This document shows, piece by piece, positions 17,820-26,959 of a DNA stretch of 64,000 nucleotides (position 1 is the stretch's first letter; each line of letters opens with the position of its first letter). Source of the stretch: Hyphomicrobiales bacterium (lineage in GTDB: Bacteria; Pseudomonadota; Alphaproteobacteria; Rhizobiales; Beijerinckiaceae); contig JAFBAS010000127.1 in NCBI GenBank assembly GCA_019247605.1, positions 1-64,000 of the forward strand, in the 5' to 3' direction. Both the position numbers and the translations under genes were made by a program. Under the pieces are notes generated by a model. The model was not told where the DNA came from. It made no database searches and was given only the letters and a program-made list of their open reading frames with translations.

Positions 17820-18813
17820 GGCATGTACCTGAAGAAGGCAATGAAGTCGTCATGCTCGCAGGCCTTGCTTCGAACCATTGCCAAGCTGCAAGGGCAGGCA
17901 CGCCGAGGACGATCTCGCGCACTCGCTTCATCAGCGACAGCGCGATCGCGACTTCCGGCGACAATCCGTACACACCACAGACGAGAATATATCCGCCCTC
18001 TTGCACACCGAGGGCGGCAGGTACCGCAAAGCCGAATGACTTAAGCGCCTGTCCGAGGCTTTCGATAACCATTCCGGTTGTCAGATCGACGTCGTGTCCA
18101 AGCAGGTGCAGCGCTACGTACACTTCAATTCCCCCGATGAGCCAGGAAGAGAAATGATACAAGGCGGCGCTCAACAGGCGCAGTGGGCGACCGTAGATTG
18201 CAATCAGCGCCGCGTGCACGCCGGGTTCCTGACCGAAATTCCAGCCGACCATGCGGCCGATTCGGATCATGCCAATCTCGACGAGATGCGCCAGCCCGGC
18301 CTGTTGAGCCACAATGAAGCCCGTCGCGGCCAGAAGCGAAATCGCGAGCACGCCCGTCATGAGCCGGGCGACGCTGCTGTCACCGGCCGTGAAAAGAAGC
18401 AATGCCAGGCCGAGCAAGGTGAAAGCGATCTGCGTCACCAATTCCACGGTCAGATCACCCACGGCGCCGGCGAGTGCTATCGAGAGTGTGACCCCGCGCT
18501 TGTGCAGAAGGCGGGCCCCCACGAACTCGCCGCCGACTTGCGCCACCGGCAAGAGGTTGTTCACTGCCTCTCGGATCCAGCGAAGCGTCAGCCATGAGCC
18601 GAAGCTCACCGTGGGAGTGGTCGAGCCCGTGACCGCACGCCAAGCGGCGCCCGAAAGCCAGAGCTGGGGAAAATGGATGAGCGCGAGCGCGGCTATTCCC
18701 AGCCCTCCTGCACGGCCGACGAGACCCAGAATGCGCCAGGCCCCATCGGTGGCCAACATCCACGCCAGCAAAACAGCGACCGCCATCGCACCGACCAGGC
18801 CACCAAGTCTCAT
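17809..18813 (-). CDS. hpnL: HpnL-like multi-pass membrane protein (UPF0104/LPG synthase TM family)
   Basis: 334 residues from ATG 18813; the frame upstream runs into the divergent gene. Seven or eight membrane segments, with the family's polar motifs RWIREAVNNLLPVAQVGGEF, SLGQALKSFGFAVPAALGVQEGGY and the late LMKRVREIVLGVPALAAW. This is the TM domain of lysylphosphatidylglycerol synthase without the catalytic domain, often thought to flip or transport lipids. HpnL members sit in hopanoid loci, as here. It overlaps the phosphatidyltransferase and shares 56 bp of divergent promoter space with the nucleotidyltransferase gene, so it may act on that product as well as, or instead of, hopanoids. 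Confidence 0.8.
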   Translation of the reverse strand: MRLGGLVGAMAVAVLLAWMLATDGAWRILGLVGRAGGLGIAALALIHFPQLWLSGAAWRAVTGSTTPTVSFGSWLTLRWIREAVNNLLPVAQVGGEFVGARLLHKRGVTLSIALAGAVGDLTVELVTQIAFTLLGLALLLFTAGDSSVARLMTGVLAISLLAATGFIVAQQAGLAHLVEIGMIRIGRMVGWNFGQEPGVHAALIAIYGRPLRLLSAALYHFSSWLIGGIEVYVALHLLGHDVDLTTGMVIESLGQALKSFGFAVPAALGVQEGGYILVCGVYGLSPEVAIALSLMKRVREIVLGVPALAAWQWFEARPASMTTSLPSSGTCRDR

Positions 18814-18869
18814 GCGCCTGCCCCATCGCGAGCGCCTTGTGAACGGTTCCAGGGTGTGACCCTGTTGAC

Positions 18870-19670
18870 ATGAGCGGCGGGACACGAGAGATCGCTTGCG
18901 TGTCCAATATCTCGGAACCCTCTGCCTGCCGGGCACTCATTCTCGCAGCAGGCGTCGGATTGCGATTGCGCAATGGGCGGCCAACCGATCAACATCTGCC
19001 CAAGGCGCTGCTGCGCTTTGGAGGGCGAAGCCTGCTTGAACGCCATCTCGACATCCTCCGGCGAGCCGGGATTCGCGACGTCACCATTGTGGCTGGTTAT
19101 CGCGAAGAGGAGATCCGGGCCGAATTGAAGAGCGGGATCGGCAGCGATTTGCATCTCGTGGTCAATCCGGATTTTGAGATGGGTAGCGTCGTCTCGTTGC
19201 ATGTGGGGCGAAGTGTGTTGCAAGGTGGCACGCCTGTCATCCTGATGGATGCCGATGTCCTTTACGATGCCCGCCTCATGGAATGCCTTTTGCACAGCAA
19301 ACACCAGAACTGTCTCCTGCTCGATCGAGACATTGAGCCGGGAGACGAGCCGGTCAAGTTGTGTGTGTCAAAGGGTCGTATCGTCGATTTCCACAAACGG
19401 CCACAAGTTCCCTATGAGTGGCACGGCGAGTCGGTCGGTTTTTTTCGATTCGATCCGGATTGCGCGGCCGAGCTCGCCCGGCGCGCCAAAGGCCATGTCG
19501 CGGCCGGTCGAACCCAGCTGGAATACGAGGAGCCGATCCGAGAAATGATCTTGTCGAGCCGGCCGGAACGGTTCGGGTATGAGGATATCAGCGGCTTGCC
19601 CTGGACAGAGATCGACTTTCCGGAGGACGTCGCGAAGGCGCAGGCGCTCTTAGGGAAGATGGCGCAATGA
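18870..19670 (+). CDS. Nucleotidyltransferase (LicC/sugar-phosphate type)
   Basis: 266 residues. The N-terminal pyrophosphorylase loop is ALILAAGVGLRLRNG with a following PKALLRFGGRSLLERHLDIL; the metal Asp lies in PVILMDADVLYD; then EPVKLCVSKGRIVDFHKRP and a closing ...LPWTEIDFPEDVAKA. The fold matches NTP transferases that make CDP-choline-, CDP-aminoethylphosphonate- or NDP-sugar-type activated groups. The partner gene for a CDP-alcohol transferase makes a cytidylyltransferase role plausible (inference). It overlaps the PhyH-type oxygenase by 4 bp (ATGA). The start could also be GTG 18900, which removes 10 residues. Confidence 0.85.
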   Translation: MSGGTREIACVSNISEPSACRALILAAGVGLRLRNGRPTDQHLPKALLRFGGRSLLERHLDILRRAGIRDVTIVAGYREEEIRAELKSGIGSDLHLVVNPDFEMGSVVSLHVGRSVLQGGTPVILMDADVLYDARLMECLLHSKHQNCLLLDRDIEPGDEPVKLCVSKGRIVDFHKRPQVPYEWHGESVGFFRFDPDCAAELARRAKGHVAAGRTQLEYEEPIREMILSSRPERFGYEDISGLPWTEIDFPEDVAKAQALLGKMAQ

Positions 19671-20449
19671 CGAGAGCACAGGAAACGAAGGAAGTTGCCC
19701 GGCATTCTCCGACGCCGGCCCAGCGCTCCGAGATGGCACGTGACGGCTTTCTTGTCGTGCGTGGTTTTTTCGACCAGGACACGGTGAAGGACCTCCTGCG
19801 CTGGACCGAAGAACTCACGGCGGCACCAGAGATCTCAGGCCGCCATTGGGTTTATCACGAAGAGAGTTTGACCGCGCCCGGTCAGCGCCTGGTGCAGCGA
19901 ATTGAGAACTTCTGTCCTTTTCATGAGCGATTTGACCGGCTGATCCGTGACGGCGCTTTGAGCCACTGGGTCGGTGCGCTGATGGGCGGTCCGGTTGTTT
20001 TGTTCAAAGAGAAAATCAACTTCAAAATGCCCGGCGGCCCCGGATTCAAGATGCATCAAGATCAGCAGGCCGGCTGGACGCGTTATGCGCCGCTCTTCGT
20101 TACGGCCATGGTGACGATCGATCGATGCACGTTCGAGAACGGCTGTCTCGAAATCGTTCCGGGGCGCCATCGCGAAGGGTTGATCGGCGAGGAATGGCGT
20201 CCGCTCCCGGAGGACGGGCTCCCGGCACAACCCCTTCCGACAGAGCCGGGCGATGTCATCTTTTTTGACTCTTTCGTGCCACATGCCTCCAAGCCAAACT
20301 TCACCGATGAACCGCGCCGTGTACTTTATTTGACGTACAATTTGGCCGAGCACGGCGACCATCGGGCTCGCTATTACAGAGAAAAGCACGCGTCATTCCC
20401 GCCCGATGTGGATCGCGACGGTTCGCAAGCTTACGTTTTTCGCGTGTAG
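19667..20449 (+). CDS. PhyH-family Fe(II)/2-oxoglutarate dioxygenase
   Basis: 260 residues. Iron-binding triad: His130-Gln-Asp132 in FKMHQDQQAGW and the distal His206 in FFDSFVPHASKPN; 2-oxoglutarate-binding Arg at about 217-218 in EPRRVLYLTYN. This is the phytanoyl-CoA dioxygenase superfamily, which hydroxylates small molecules and lipids and also includes enzymes acting on aminoethylphosphonate. It is translationally coupled (ATGA overlap) to the nucleotidyltransferase, so it probably hydroxylates the head-group precursor or the finished lipid. Cytoplasmic. The family call is firm; the substrate is not known. Confidence 0.88.
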   Translation: MTRAQETKEVARHSPTPAQRSEMARDGFLVVRGFFDQDTVKDLLRWTEELTAAPEISGRHWVYHEESLTAPGQRLVQRIENFCPFHERFDRLIRDGALSHWVGALMGGPVVLFKEKINFKMPGGPGFKMHQDQQAGWTRYAPLFVTAMVTIDRCTFENGCLEIVPGRHREGLIGEEWRPLPEDGLPAQPLPTEPGDVIFFDSFVPHASKPNFTDEPRRVLYLTYNLAEHGDHRARYYREKHASFPPDVDRDGSQAYVFRV

Positions 20450-20496
20450 GAAAATCCTGTCGACGATAGCGCCGTTGTGTGCAAGCGAGTGTGCGC

Positions 20497-21231
20497 TCAG
20501 CGCTGGGGCGTAGTCGCCGGCGATTCCACGACATTTGGCTGCCCGATCGCCTCACGCAGATCCGAGCGTCGCGTTTGGTAGTAGGCCGAGCGCGCGAAGC
20601 TGTAAAAATCGATCGACACGTCCTCGGCCTCCTTGAATTCGGAGAGCCGGACGGCCGCATCCAGGACGCCTGTGCCGACGGTTGCGCCCCAGCCAAACAG
20701 CTTGCCAAGCGCCAACCCGACCGGATCCGCCACCTCGTCCACCACAAGCCCCGCTGCATCGCGCCCCGTGGACGGTCCGAAATAGGGGAGCACAACGTAG
20801 CTGCCGGCGGGAACACCCCAGACAAAGAGAGTCTGGCCGAAATCACCGCTCTGCTGCGAAAGCCCAGCTTGCCCTGCAATATCAAAAAGACCGCCGAGGC
20901 CAATCGTCGAGTTGGTGATGAAGCGGCCAACTGTCTTTACGGCAGCGTCAATGCGCAATTGCAGCACATCGTTTGCGAAAATCCGCGGCTCGCGCAAGTT
21001 CGCGTTGAGATCATGCAAGCGGTCGTGCACGGGCCCGGGCGTGGTAGCCTTGATGATCACGGATACGGGGTGGAGCGCCGCCTGATTGGCCGCGAAGGCC
21101 ACGCGGTTGTTCTTCTCGTAGGGATCGTCGATGGGCAGCGACGCGTCCCGTGGAACGCCTGCACAGGCCCCAAGAAGAGACAGCATCGCCACGGGAATCG
21201 AGCGAAGGACCAATGTCGATAGGCGATGCAT
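20497..21231 (-). CDS. mlaA: MlaA/VacJ-family outer-membrane lipoprotein
   Basis: 244 residues from ATG 21231 (a TTG just upstream is unlikely). Lipoprotein signal LSLLGAC gives an acylated Cys. Family motifs: DDPYEKNNRVAF near the N-terminus, RFITNSTIGLGGLFDIA, and FGQTLFVWGVPAGSYVVLPYFGPST. MlaA sits in the outer membrane and extracts phospholipids from the outer leaflet. It follows hpnN by 150 bp on the same strand, and hpnM (MlaC-like) lies just beyond hpnN, so this version may serve hopanoid or mixed lipid traffic. No mlaFEDB genes are in the window. Confidence 0.92.
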   Translation of the reverse strand: MHRLSTLVLRSIPVAMLSLLGACAGVPRDASLPIDDPYEKNNRVAFAANQAALHPVSVIIKATTPGPVHDRLHDLNANLREPRIFANDVLQLRIDAAVKTVGRFITNSTIGLGGLFDIAGQAGLSQQSGDFGQTLFVWGVPAGSYVVLPYFGPSTGRDAAGLVVDEVADPVGLALGKLFGWGATVGTGVLDAAVRLSEFKEAEDVSIDFYSFARSAYYQTRRSDLREAIGQPNVVESPATTPQR

Positions 21232-21384
21232 CAACTGTCAGTCCTCTCTGCGCGCGCACAAGGCCTGATTGCGATTGATCACTTTGACGATGAGCGGATT
21301 ATCGATGGCGGGCTCACCGACTCGAATCCACGACAGGGTAGCAGACGATCGGCGCGATGACTGTCACTTTTTTGCCGCAGTCCG

Positions 21385-24009
21385 CTAGTCCCGCGGCCGA
21401 ACTGCCCGCTTGGCCGGCCTCGGCACGGAGTCGCGCTGGGTGGCCAGCAGAGCTGGTTGGAAAATGACGGCAGCCGAAAGGGTCGTCATGAGGCACAGGG
21501 CCATGAGCTTACCCATGCTCGATGTGCCTGGATGATGAGAAAAAAACAGACTGCCGAAGGCTGTCGCCGTGGCGCAAGCGCTGAAAATCACGGCACGTGT
21601 CAAGCTCGATTGCAAGAAGCTGGTTTCGCCGGCGCGCCACGCCATGATGTAGTAGATTTTGAAGGCGACACCGACCCCCAGAAGAAGGGGAAGCGCGATG
21701 ATGTTCGCAAAGTTGAACTGAAGCCCGAGGAGAACGCAGATCTCGAGCGTGGCGACGATAGCCACGAGCAGGGGCACGAGCGTCAGCGCGACATCGGTCC
21801 ATCGGCGAAGGGCGACGAACAGAATGAAGGTGATCGAGGCCAACGAGCACAGTCCAGCTTGCCAAAAGGCTTTCACGATCGTCGCAGCCGCTTCGATGAT
21901 GAAAACGGGCGTTCCACTAGCTTGCGGCGAGATGCTGCGAACAGCTTGTGAGAACCGGTACAAGGTTTCATTGTCGTTGCTGTCGCCGCGAGGCGCGACC
22001 TCGATTCTCGCTCGCCCATCGGCCGCGATCCAATCGCTTTTCAGCGAAGGAGGGAGCGTGTCGATCGTGACGGTTTCAGCCGCAAGGAGATCCCTGACTT
22101 GACGAAGTGTGATCGTGAGAGGAGCGATCAAGGCACGCTCCGCATTTTCCCGAGCCCTCGGGCTCGCCTCCTTCAGTTCCGCCAGCAGCGCGGCAAGGCG
22201 GCGAGCTTGCTTGGCTGCCGGAGTGGCGAGGTCGCCTGCGGCGCTCTGAAGGTCATGTGAGGTCTTGTCGATTGCGGCGATGGTCTCGGCAGGCGAAGGC
22301 GCAGTTTCGAGCTGGTCGGGTTCGAGCGTGTTCAGCAGGAAAAAACTTGCATCCTCGATGATGGCGAGCTTGTCGGCCTGATCGTCGGGAACGAAGCTTT
22401 GCAAGGTCAGCGCGCGCGCGACTTGCGGCAGCTGTCGCAGCTTTGCGGCAATCATCGAGGCGCTCGCAAGGTCGTTCTCGAGGACGTCGATCGTATTTGG
22501 CGTGGTATCGGGATCGCGCATCAAATCGAGAAGCGTCGAGACCGATTCCGTGTCGCGAGCGCGCAGGTCGATCGGGTTGAAATCGAAACGCAATCCTGTG
22601 AGCAGCGGCAGGCCGAGGATGGTCGCGGTAAGGGTCACCCCGACGATCCAGTTGCGCCGTTCTTCCAGGAACTGATCGAGCGGCGCGAGCGCGGCAAAGC
22701 CGACCGGCGCCTTCTCACCCGGAGGGTTGAACAAGCTGAGCAGTGCCGGAAGCAATGTCACGGTCGTGACGAAAGCAATGATGATACCGGTTCCAGCGAT
22801 GAGCCCGAGCTCGGACAAACCTCGATAGGAAGTCGGCAGAAACGAGTAGAACCCCGCTGCGATCGAAACAGCCGCGAGCAGAAGAGGGCTTGCGATCTTC
22901 TGCGCGGAGGCAAGAAGGGACGCTTTGAGCGATGGGGTCTCGTAACGTTCCGCTCGGTAGCGCACACTGAACTGAATGCCGAAATCGACGCCAAGCCCGA
23001 CGAAAAGCACCGCAAAGGCGATGGATATCAGGTTCAAGGCGCCGACCATCCACAACCCGAGCGCGGCGGTGATGACGAGCCCGGTGATGAGATTGATGAG
23101 AACGGCGACAATGATGCGGGTTTGCTTCAGCGCGAGCCACAACAGGAGGACGACGACCAGCATGGTAACGGCGCCGTTGAGGACAGCACCTTCGGCGATC
23201 GTGCCGAACTCCTCGTCCGAAAGGGCGACCGCGCCGGTGAGGCGCACCTTGACACCCTCGTCCGGCGTCAGTTTGAGCCTCGCGATCGCCTCGCGAATGG
23301 CCGCTGTGGCCTCTCCCCCTGGCTGCAGGGCGTCGTAATCGAGAACCGGTTGGATATTGACAAATCGTCGCAAATCCGAGCGCGCGGGTGGGCGGCCAGT
23401 AATCAGCTTGCGCCAAGAAAATGCCGGGTTTTCCCCTTTTGACAATTTTTCGCAGGCGTCCGCGATGGCCGCCATGGCCGGCTCGATATCTTGGAGGTTA
23501 GATTTTCCCAGGCGCACCCCTTCGAGTGCCTGCGAAAGCGTGCGCAGAACGCCGCGCAAGGTCGGATCCGCCGCCAGGGTGCCGAGGAAAGGCTGGGCGG
23601 AAATGAGTTGGGCGGTATCTCGACGTACTTCGTCGGTGCTGAGGAAAAGGATGCCGTTCCTGGCGAAGAACTCGCCGCCATCGGGTCGGCTGGCGCTTCG
23701 GATCGTTTCGGCGTGAGACGAAAGCTCTTCCACCAGCGTGTCGGCAGCCCCCTCCGCCGCTTCGGGCGTGTCGGCGTCGATCACGGCAACGATTTGGTTG
23801 GCCCTCTGGGGAAAGGCTTGATCGAGTTTGATCTCTTGCTGGCGCCAAGGCAGCGAGCTTGACAAGAGCTTGCTGCTGTCGGTGGTTATGGCGAAATGGT
23901 ACACTAGATAGCTGGCCGAAAGAACCGCAATCATCGAGAATGCGAGGAGGACCACCCAGGGATGGCGGGCGGACTGGCGTACAGCTTCTGTTATCGCAGC
24001 AATTGTCAC
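21385..24009 (-). CDS. hpnN: HpnN, RND-family hopanoid transporter
   Basis: 874 residues from GTG 24009. Two MMPL/RND repeats: a first TM, a large periplasmic loop (about 45-260), a block of five TMs with GLGVDFGIQFSVRYRAER (about 340), a second periplasmic region (about 480-690) and a last TM block with LLLGVGVAFKIYYIMAWRAG. In Rhodopseudomonas and Burkholderia, HpnN moves hopanoids from inner to outer membrane. It is divergent from hpnM across about 180 bp, so the pair can share regulation, and mlaA is downstream. Length and architecture fit the family. Confidence 0.93.
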   Translation of the reverse strand: MTIAAITEAVRQSARHPWVVLLAFSMIAVLSASYLVYHFAITTDSSKLLSSSLPWRQQEIKLDQAFPQRANQIVAVIDADTPEAAEGAADTLVEELSSHAETIRSASRPDGGEFFARNGILFLSTDEVRRDTAQLISAQPFLGTLAADPTLRGVLRTLSQALEGVRLGKSNLQDIEPAMAAIADACEKLSKGENPAFSWRKLITGRPPARSDLRRFVNIQPVLDYDALQPGGEATAAIREAIARLKLTPDEGVKVRLTGAVALSDEEFGTIAEGAVLNGAVTMLVVVLLLWLALKQTRIIVAVLINLITGLVITAALGLWMVGALNLISIAFAVLFVGLGVDFGIQFSVRYRAERYETPSLKASLLASAQKIASPLLLAAVSIAAGFYSFLPTSYRGLSELGLIAGTGIIIAFVTTVTLLPALLSLFNPPGEKAPVGFAALAPLDQFLEERRNWIVGVTLTATILGLPLLTGLRFDFNPIDLRARDTESVSTLLDLMRDPDTTPNTIDVLENDLASASMIAAKLRQLPQVARALTLQSFVPDDQADKLAIIEDASFFLLNTLEPDQLETAPSPAETIAAIDKTSHDLQSAAGDLATPAAKQARRLAALLAELKEASPRARENAERALIAPLTITLRQVRDLLAAETVTIDTLPPSLKSDWIAADGRARIEVAPRGDSNDNETLYRFSQAVRSISPQASGTPVFIIEAAATIVKAFWQAGLCSLASITFILFVALRRWTDVALTLVPLLVAIVATLEICVLLGLQFNFANIIALPLLLGVGVAFKIYYIMAWRAGETSFLQSSLTRAVIFSACATATAFGSLFFSHHPGTSSMGKLMALCLMTTLSAAVIFQPALLATQRDSVPRPAKRAVRPRD

Positions 24010-24191
24010 GGATTCGTCATTCTGTCGCGAGGAACCAGAGCACTCCTATTGCGTCGGCAGAAGGCCCGGTCAACGACGCGCAAAGACGAAGGCGCGGCCA
24101 GGCACCAGGTCCCAGTCGATGCTTGCTGCTTTTCCTCACGTGGTGAGTTCGTGGTACGGGGGAAGTGACCGGAAAAAAGAGGATATTTGCA

Positions 24192-24821
24192 ATGAACAAC
24201 GTCCAATCTCGTTCAACTCCATGGATCACCAAGATCGTGGGCCTAAGCTTTCTCTTTTTCCTAAGTTCTCTTCCGCTCCAGGCGCAACCGCTCAGTCCCG
24301 CGGCGAGGCACATTCAATCATATTATCAGCAGTTGTTGCCGACCCTTCAGCAGGCAGGTCGGCTCAGCGTGCCTGAGCGAGACAGACGGTTCACGCCTGC
24401 CATCAGCTCTGCCTTCGACCTCGCAACGATGGCACGATTGGCGGTGGGACCAGCTTGGTCGAGCTTCTCGGGCGCCCAGCAAACCGCGGTGCGGGAAGCC
24501 TTCGCCCGCTTCCTGATCGCCGACTATGCGAGTCTGGTCAGTGACTATTCGGCCGACAGTTTCGTCGTCGAGCCGCAGGCGCAGGACTCGAGGGGTGGCG
24601 GAGAAATCGTGAAGACGAGGCTGATACAGGGCGGCGGGCGCACCGTGACCGTCAACTATCTCGTGCGAGGTGGCAGAGTGATCGACGTTTATCTGAACGG
24701 CACCGTGAGCGATCTTGCGACCAGGCGCGACGAGTTCGCATCGATCATCGCTTCGGGCGGGGCCGACGCCTTGATCAGAAGACTGCGCGAGCGGACACAG
24801 AGTTTGCTTGGAAGCGGATAG
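24192..24821 (+). CDS. hpnM: HpnM, MlaC/Ttg2D-like periplasmic lipid-binding protein
   Basis: 209 residues from ATG 24192, preceded by AAGAGGAT; an upstream GTG at 24165 is in frame. Signal peptide with [17 protein letters not shown]. The mature part matches the toluene-tolerance Ttg2/MlaC family: [61 protein letters not shown]. Family proteins ferry lipid across the periplasm. Here it would work with HpnN (divergent) and MlaA. It is the first gene of the long plus-strand run that continues to dxs and hpnA-G. Confidence 0.9.
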   Translation: MNNVQSRSTPWITKIVGLSFLFFLSSLPLQAQPLSPAARHIQSYYQQLLPTLQQAGRLSVPERDRRFTPAISSAFDLATMARLAVGPAWSSFSGAQQTAVREAFARFLIADYASLVSDYSADSFVVEPQAQDSRGGGEIVKTRLIQGGGRTVTVNYLVRGGRVIDVYLNGTVSDLATRRDEFASIIASGGADALIRRLRERTQSLLGSG

Positions 24822-24891
24822 CATCTGCCAACAAAGCCGACCGGCCGTGGCGTTCGACACGACAACGCAGGAAACGCAGGAACTGACGCAG

Positions 24892-26829
24892 ATGACAAGC
24901 AGGCGCAGACCCGTGAGCAACAGGCAACTGCTCGATCGGATCAAATCACCGAGCGATCTGCGCCAGCTGCCGGAGGGCGAGCTGGCGCAACTTGCCGAGG
25001 AACTCCGTCGCGAAACCATCAATTCGGTTTCCGTCACGGGTGGCCATCTCGGCGCCGGCCTCGGCGTCGTCGAGCTCACCATCGCGCTGCACTACGTCTT
25101 CGACACGCCCCATGACCGCCTCGTCTGGGACGTCGGGCATCAGACGTACCCTCACAAGATCCTGACCGGTCGGCGTGAGCGCATGAGAACGCTACGGCAG
25201 GGAGGTGGCCTCTCGGGCTTCACCAAGCGATCGGAGAGCGAGTACGACCCGTTCGGCGCGGCGCATTCCTCGACTTCCGTTTCGGCCGCCTTGGGAATGG
25301 CAGTGGCTCGGGACTTGAAGTCCGAGGGGCGCAATGTCGTAGCTGTCATTGGGGACGGAGCAATCTCGGCCGGCATGGCCTATGAGGCCATGAATAACGC
25401 CGGAGCGCGCAACGAAAGACTGATCGTCGTGCTCAACGACAACAACATGTCCATCTCTCCGCCCACGGGAGCGATGTCCGCCTATCTGGCTCGGCTTGTT
25501 TCGAGCCGTGCCTATCAGAACCTGAAAAAGCTGGGGAAGCAGCTTGCAAATCGCTTGCCGAAATTTTTCTACGACAAGGCGCATCGCGCGGAGGAGTTCG
25601 CTCGCGGCTTCTGGACCGGGGGAACGCTCTTCGAAGAACTTGGATTTCTCTATGTCGGGCCCATCGACGGACACAAATTCGAGCATCTCCTCCCGGTTTT
25701 CCGGAACGTGAAGAAAGCCGACGCGGGCCCCATTCTCGTGCACGTGGTGACGCAAAAGGGAAAAGGGTATCCACCCGCCGAAGCATCTGCCGATAAATAC
25801 CACGGCGTCGTGGCCTTCGATGTGGTGTCTGGTCAGCAAGCGAAGCAGCAGCCGAAGGCGCCGAGCTATACGAAAGTTTTCGGAGAGAGCCTGATCGCGG
25901 CTGCGCGAAGCGATGACAAGATCGTCGCAATCACCGCCGCGATGGGTTCGGGCACGGGCATCGATCTGTTCGAAAAGGAATTCCCCAATCGCAGCTTCGA
26001 TGTTGGAATCGCCGAGCAGCACGCGGTCACCTTCGCCGCGGGTCTTGCGACCGAAGGCATGAAGCCTTTCTGCGCCATCTACTCGACCTTCCTGCAACGC
26101 GGCTACGATCAAGTCGTGCATGACGTCGCGATCCAGAACTTGCCTGTGCGATTCGCCATTGATCGTGCCGGCCTTGTCGGCGCGGACGGGCCCACTCATG
26201 CGGGATCGTTCGACATCGTCTATCTCGGGTGCCTGCCCAACTTCACCTTGATGGCGCCGGCCGACGAGGCGGAGCTCGTGCACATGGTGGCCACCGCGGC
26301 CGCTCATGACGAAGGCCCCATCGCCTTTCGCTTTCCGCGTGGTGAAGGCTTCGGCGTCGAAATGCCGAGTGAGGGGACACCAGTGCCGCTCGGGCGCGGC
26401 CGCATCCTGCGAGAAGGCACGCGGATTGCCATTCTCTCCTATGGAACGAGGCTCGGCGAGGCGTTGAAGGCCGCGAGCGAACTCGAAGCTCGAGGGCTTT
26501 CCACCACTGTGGCCGATGCGCGGTTCGCCAAGCCGCTCGATCGCGATCTGATCTTGCGTTTGGCGCGCGCCCACGAGATCCTGATCACGATCGAGGAAGG
26601 CTCCATCGGCGGTTTCGGGAGCCACGTCCTTCAGGCGCTTTTGAAGAGCGGCAAGCTCGACAACGCCCTGAAAGTCAGGACCATGGTGCTGCCCGACAGG
26701 TTCATCGATCAAGACAAGCCCGATATCATGTACGCGAAGGCCGGGCTTGATGCGGCGGGCATCGTCGCCGAGGCGCTGCAGGCGCTGGGAAGGCCGATGA
26801 AGCCAAGTCTGCTGCGACGGCATTCATAG
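24892..26829 (+). CDS. dxs: 1-deoxy-D-xylulose-5-phosphate synthase
   Basis: 645 residues from ATG 24892, matching the usual Dxs length; 28 more codons upstream are open but overlap hpnM. The enzyme condenses pyruvate and glyceraldehyde 3-phosphate, the first step of the MEP isoprenoid pathway, and needs thiamine diphosphate. Seen: the ThDP motif [18 protein letters not shown] ending in NDNNMSI, the early [25 protein letters not shown], and the transketolase-like [17 protein letters not shown] and [18 protein letters not shown]. Placement at the head of the hpn genes suggests a dedicated precursor supply. A second dxs may exist elsewhere. Confidence 0.97.
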   Translation: MTSRRRPVSNRQLLDRIKSPSDLRQLPEGELAQLAEELRRETINSVSVTGGHLGAGLGVVELTIALHYVFDTPHDRLVWDVGHQTYPHKILTGRRERMRTLRQGGGLSGFTKRSESEYDPFGAAHSSTSVSAALGMAVARDLKSEGRNVVAVIGDGAISAGMAYEAMNNAGARNERLIVVLNDNNMSISPPTGAMSAYLARLVSSRAYQNLKKLGKQLANRLPKFFYDKAHRAEEFARGFWTGGTLFEELGFLYVGPIDGHKFEHLLPVFRNVKKADAGPILVHVVTQKGKGYPPAEASADKYHGVVAFDVVSGQQAKQQPKAPSYTKVFGESLIAAARSDDKIVAITAAMGSGTGIDLFEKEFPNRSFDVGIAEQHAVTFAAGLATEGMKPFCAIYSTFLQRGYDQVVHDVAIQNLPVRFAIDRAGLVGADGPTHAGSFDIVYLGCLPNFTLMAPADEAELVHMVATAAAHDEGPIAFRFPRGEGFGVEMPSEGTPVPLGRGRILREGTRIAILSYGTRLGEALKAASELEARGLSTTVADARFAKPLDRDLILRLARAHEILITIEEGSIGGFGSHVLQALLKSGKLDNALKVRTMVLPDRFIDQDKPDIMYAKAGLDAAGIVAEALQALGRPMKPSLLRRHS

Positions 26830-26959
26830 CGCCAATGCGGTGTTGTTGGATACGCAAACGCGATGACGGAAAGCTCACAAGGGCATCGAACTCCAACGCG
26901 TTTGGCCGGAAGAGGCGCTTGCAGCGCAAGCGGCAAAACCTCAGCTAGCGGTCTTTCCC

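Noticed and set aside
25192-26823. Minus-strand 543-codon frame antisense to dxs
   Set aside because: dxs is unambiguous on the plus strand; the other frame arises from codon bias.
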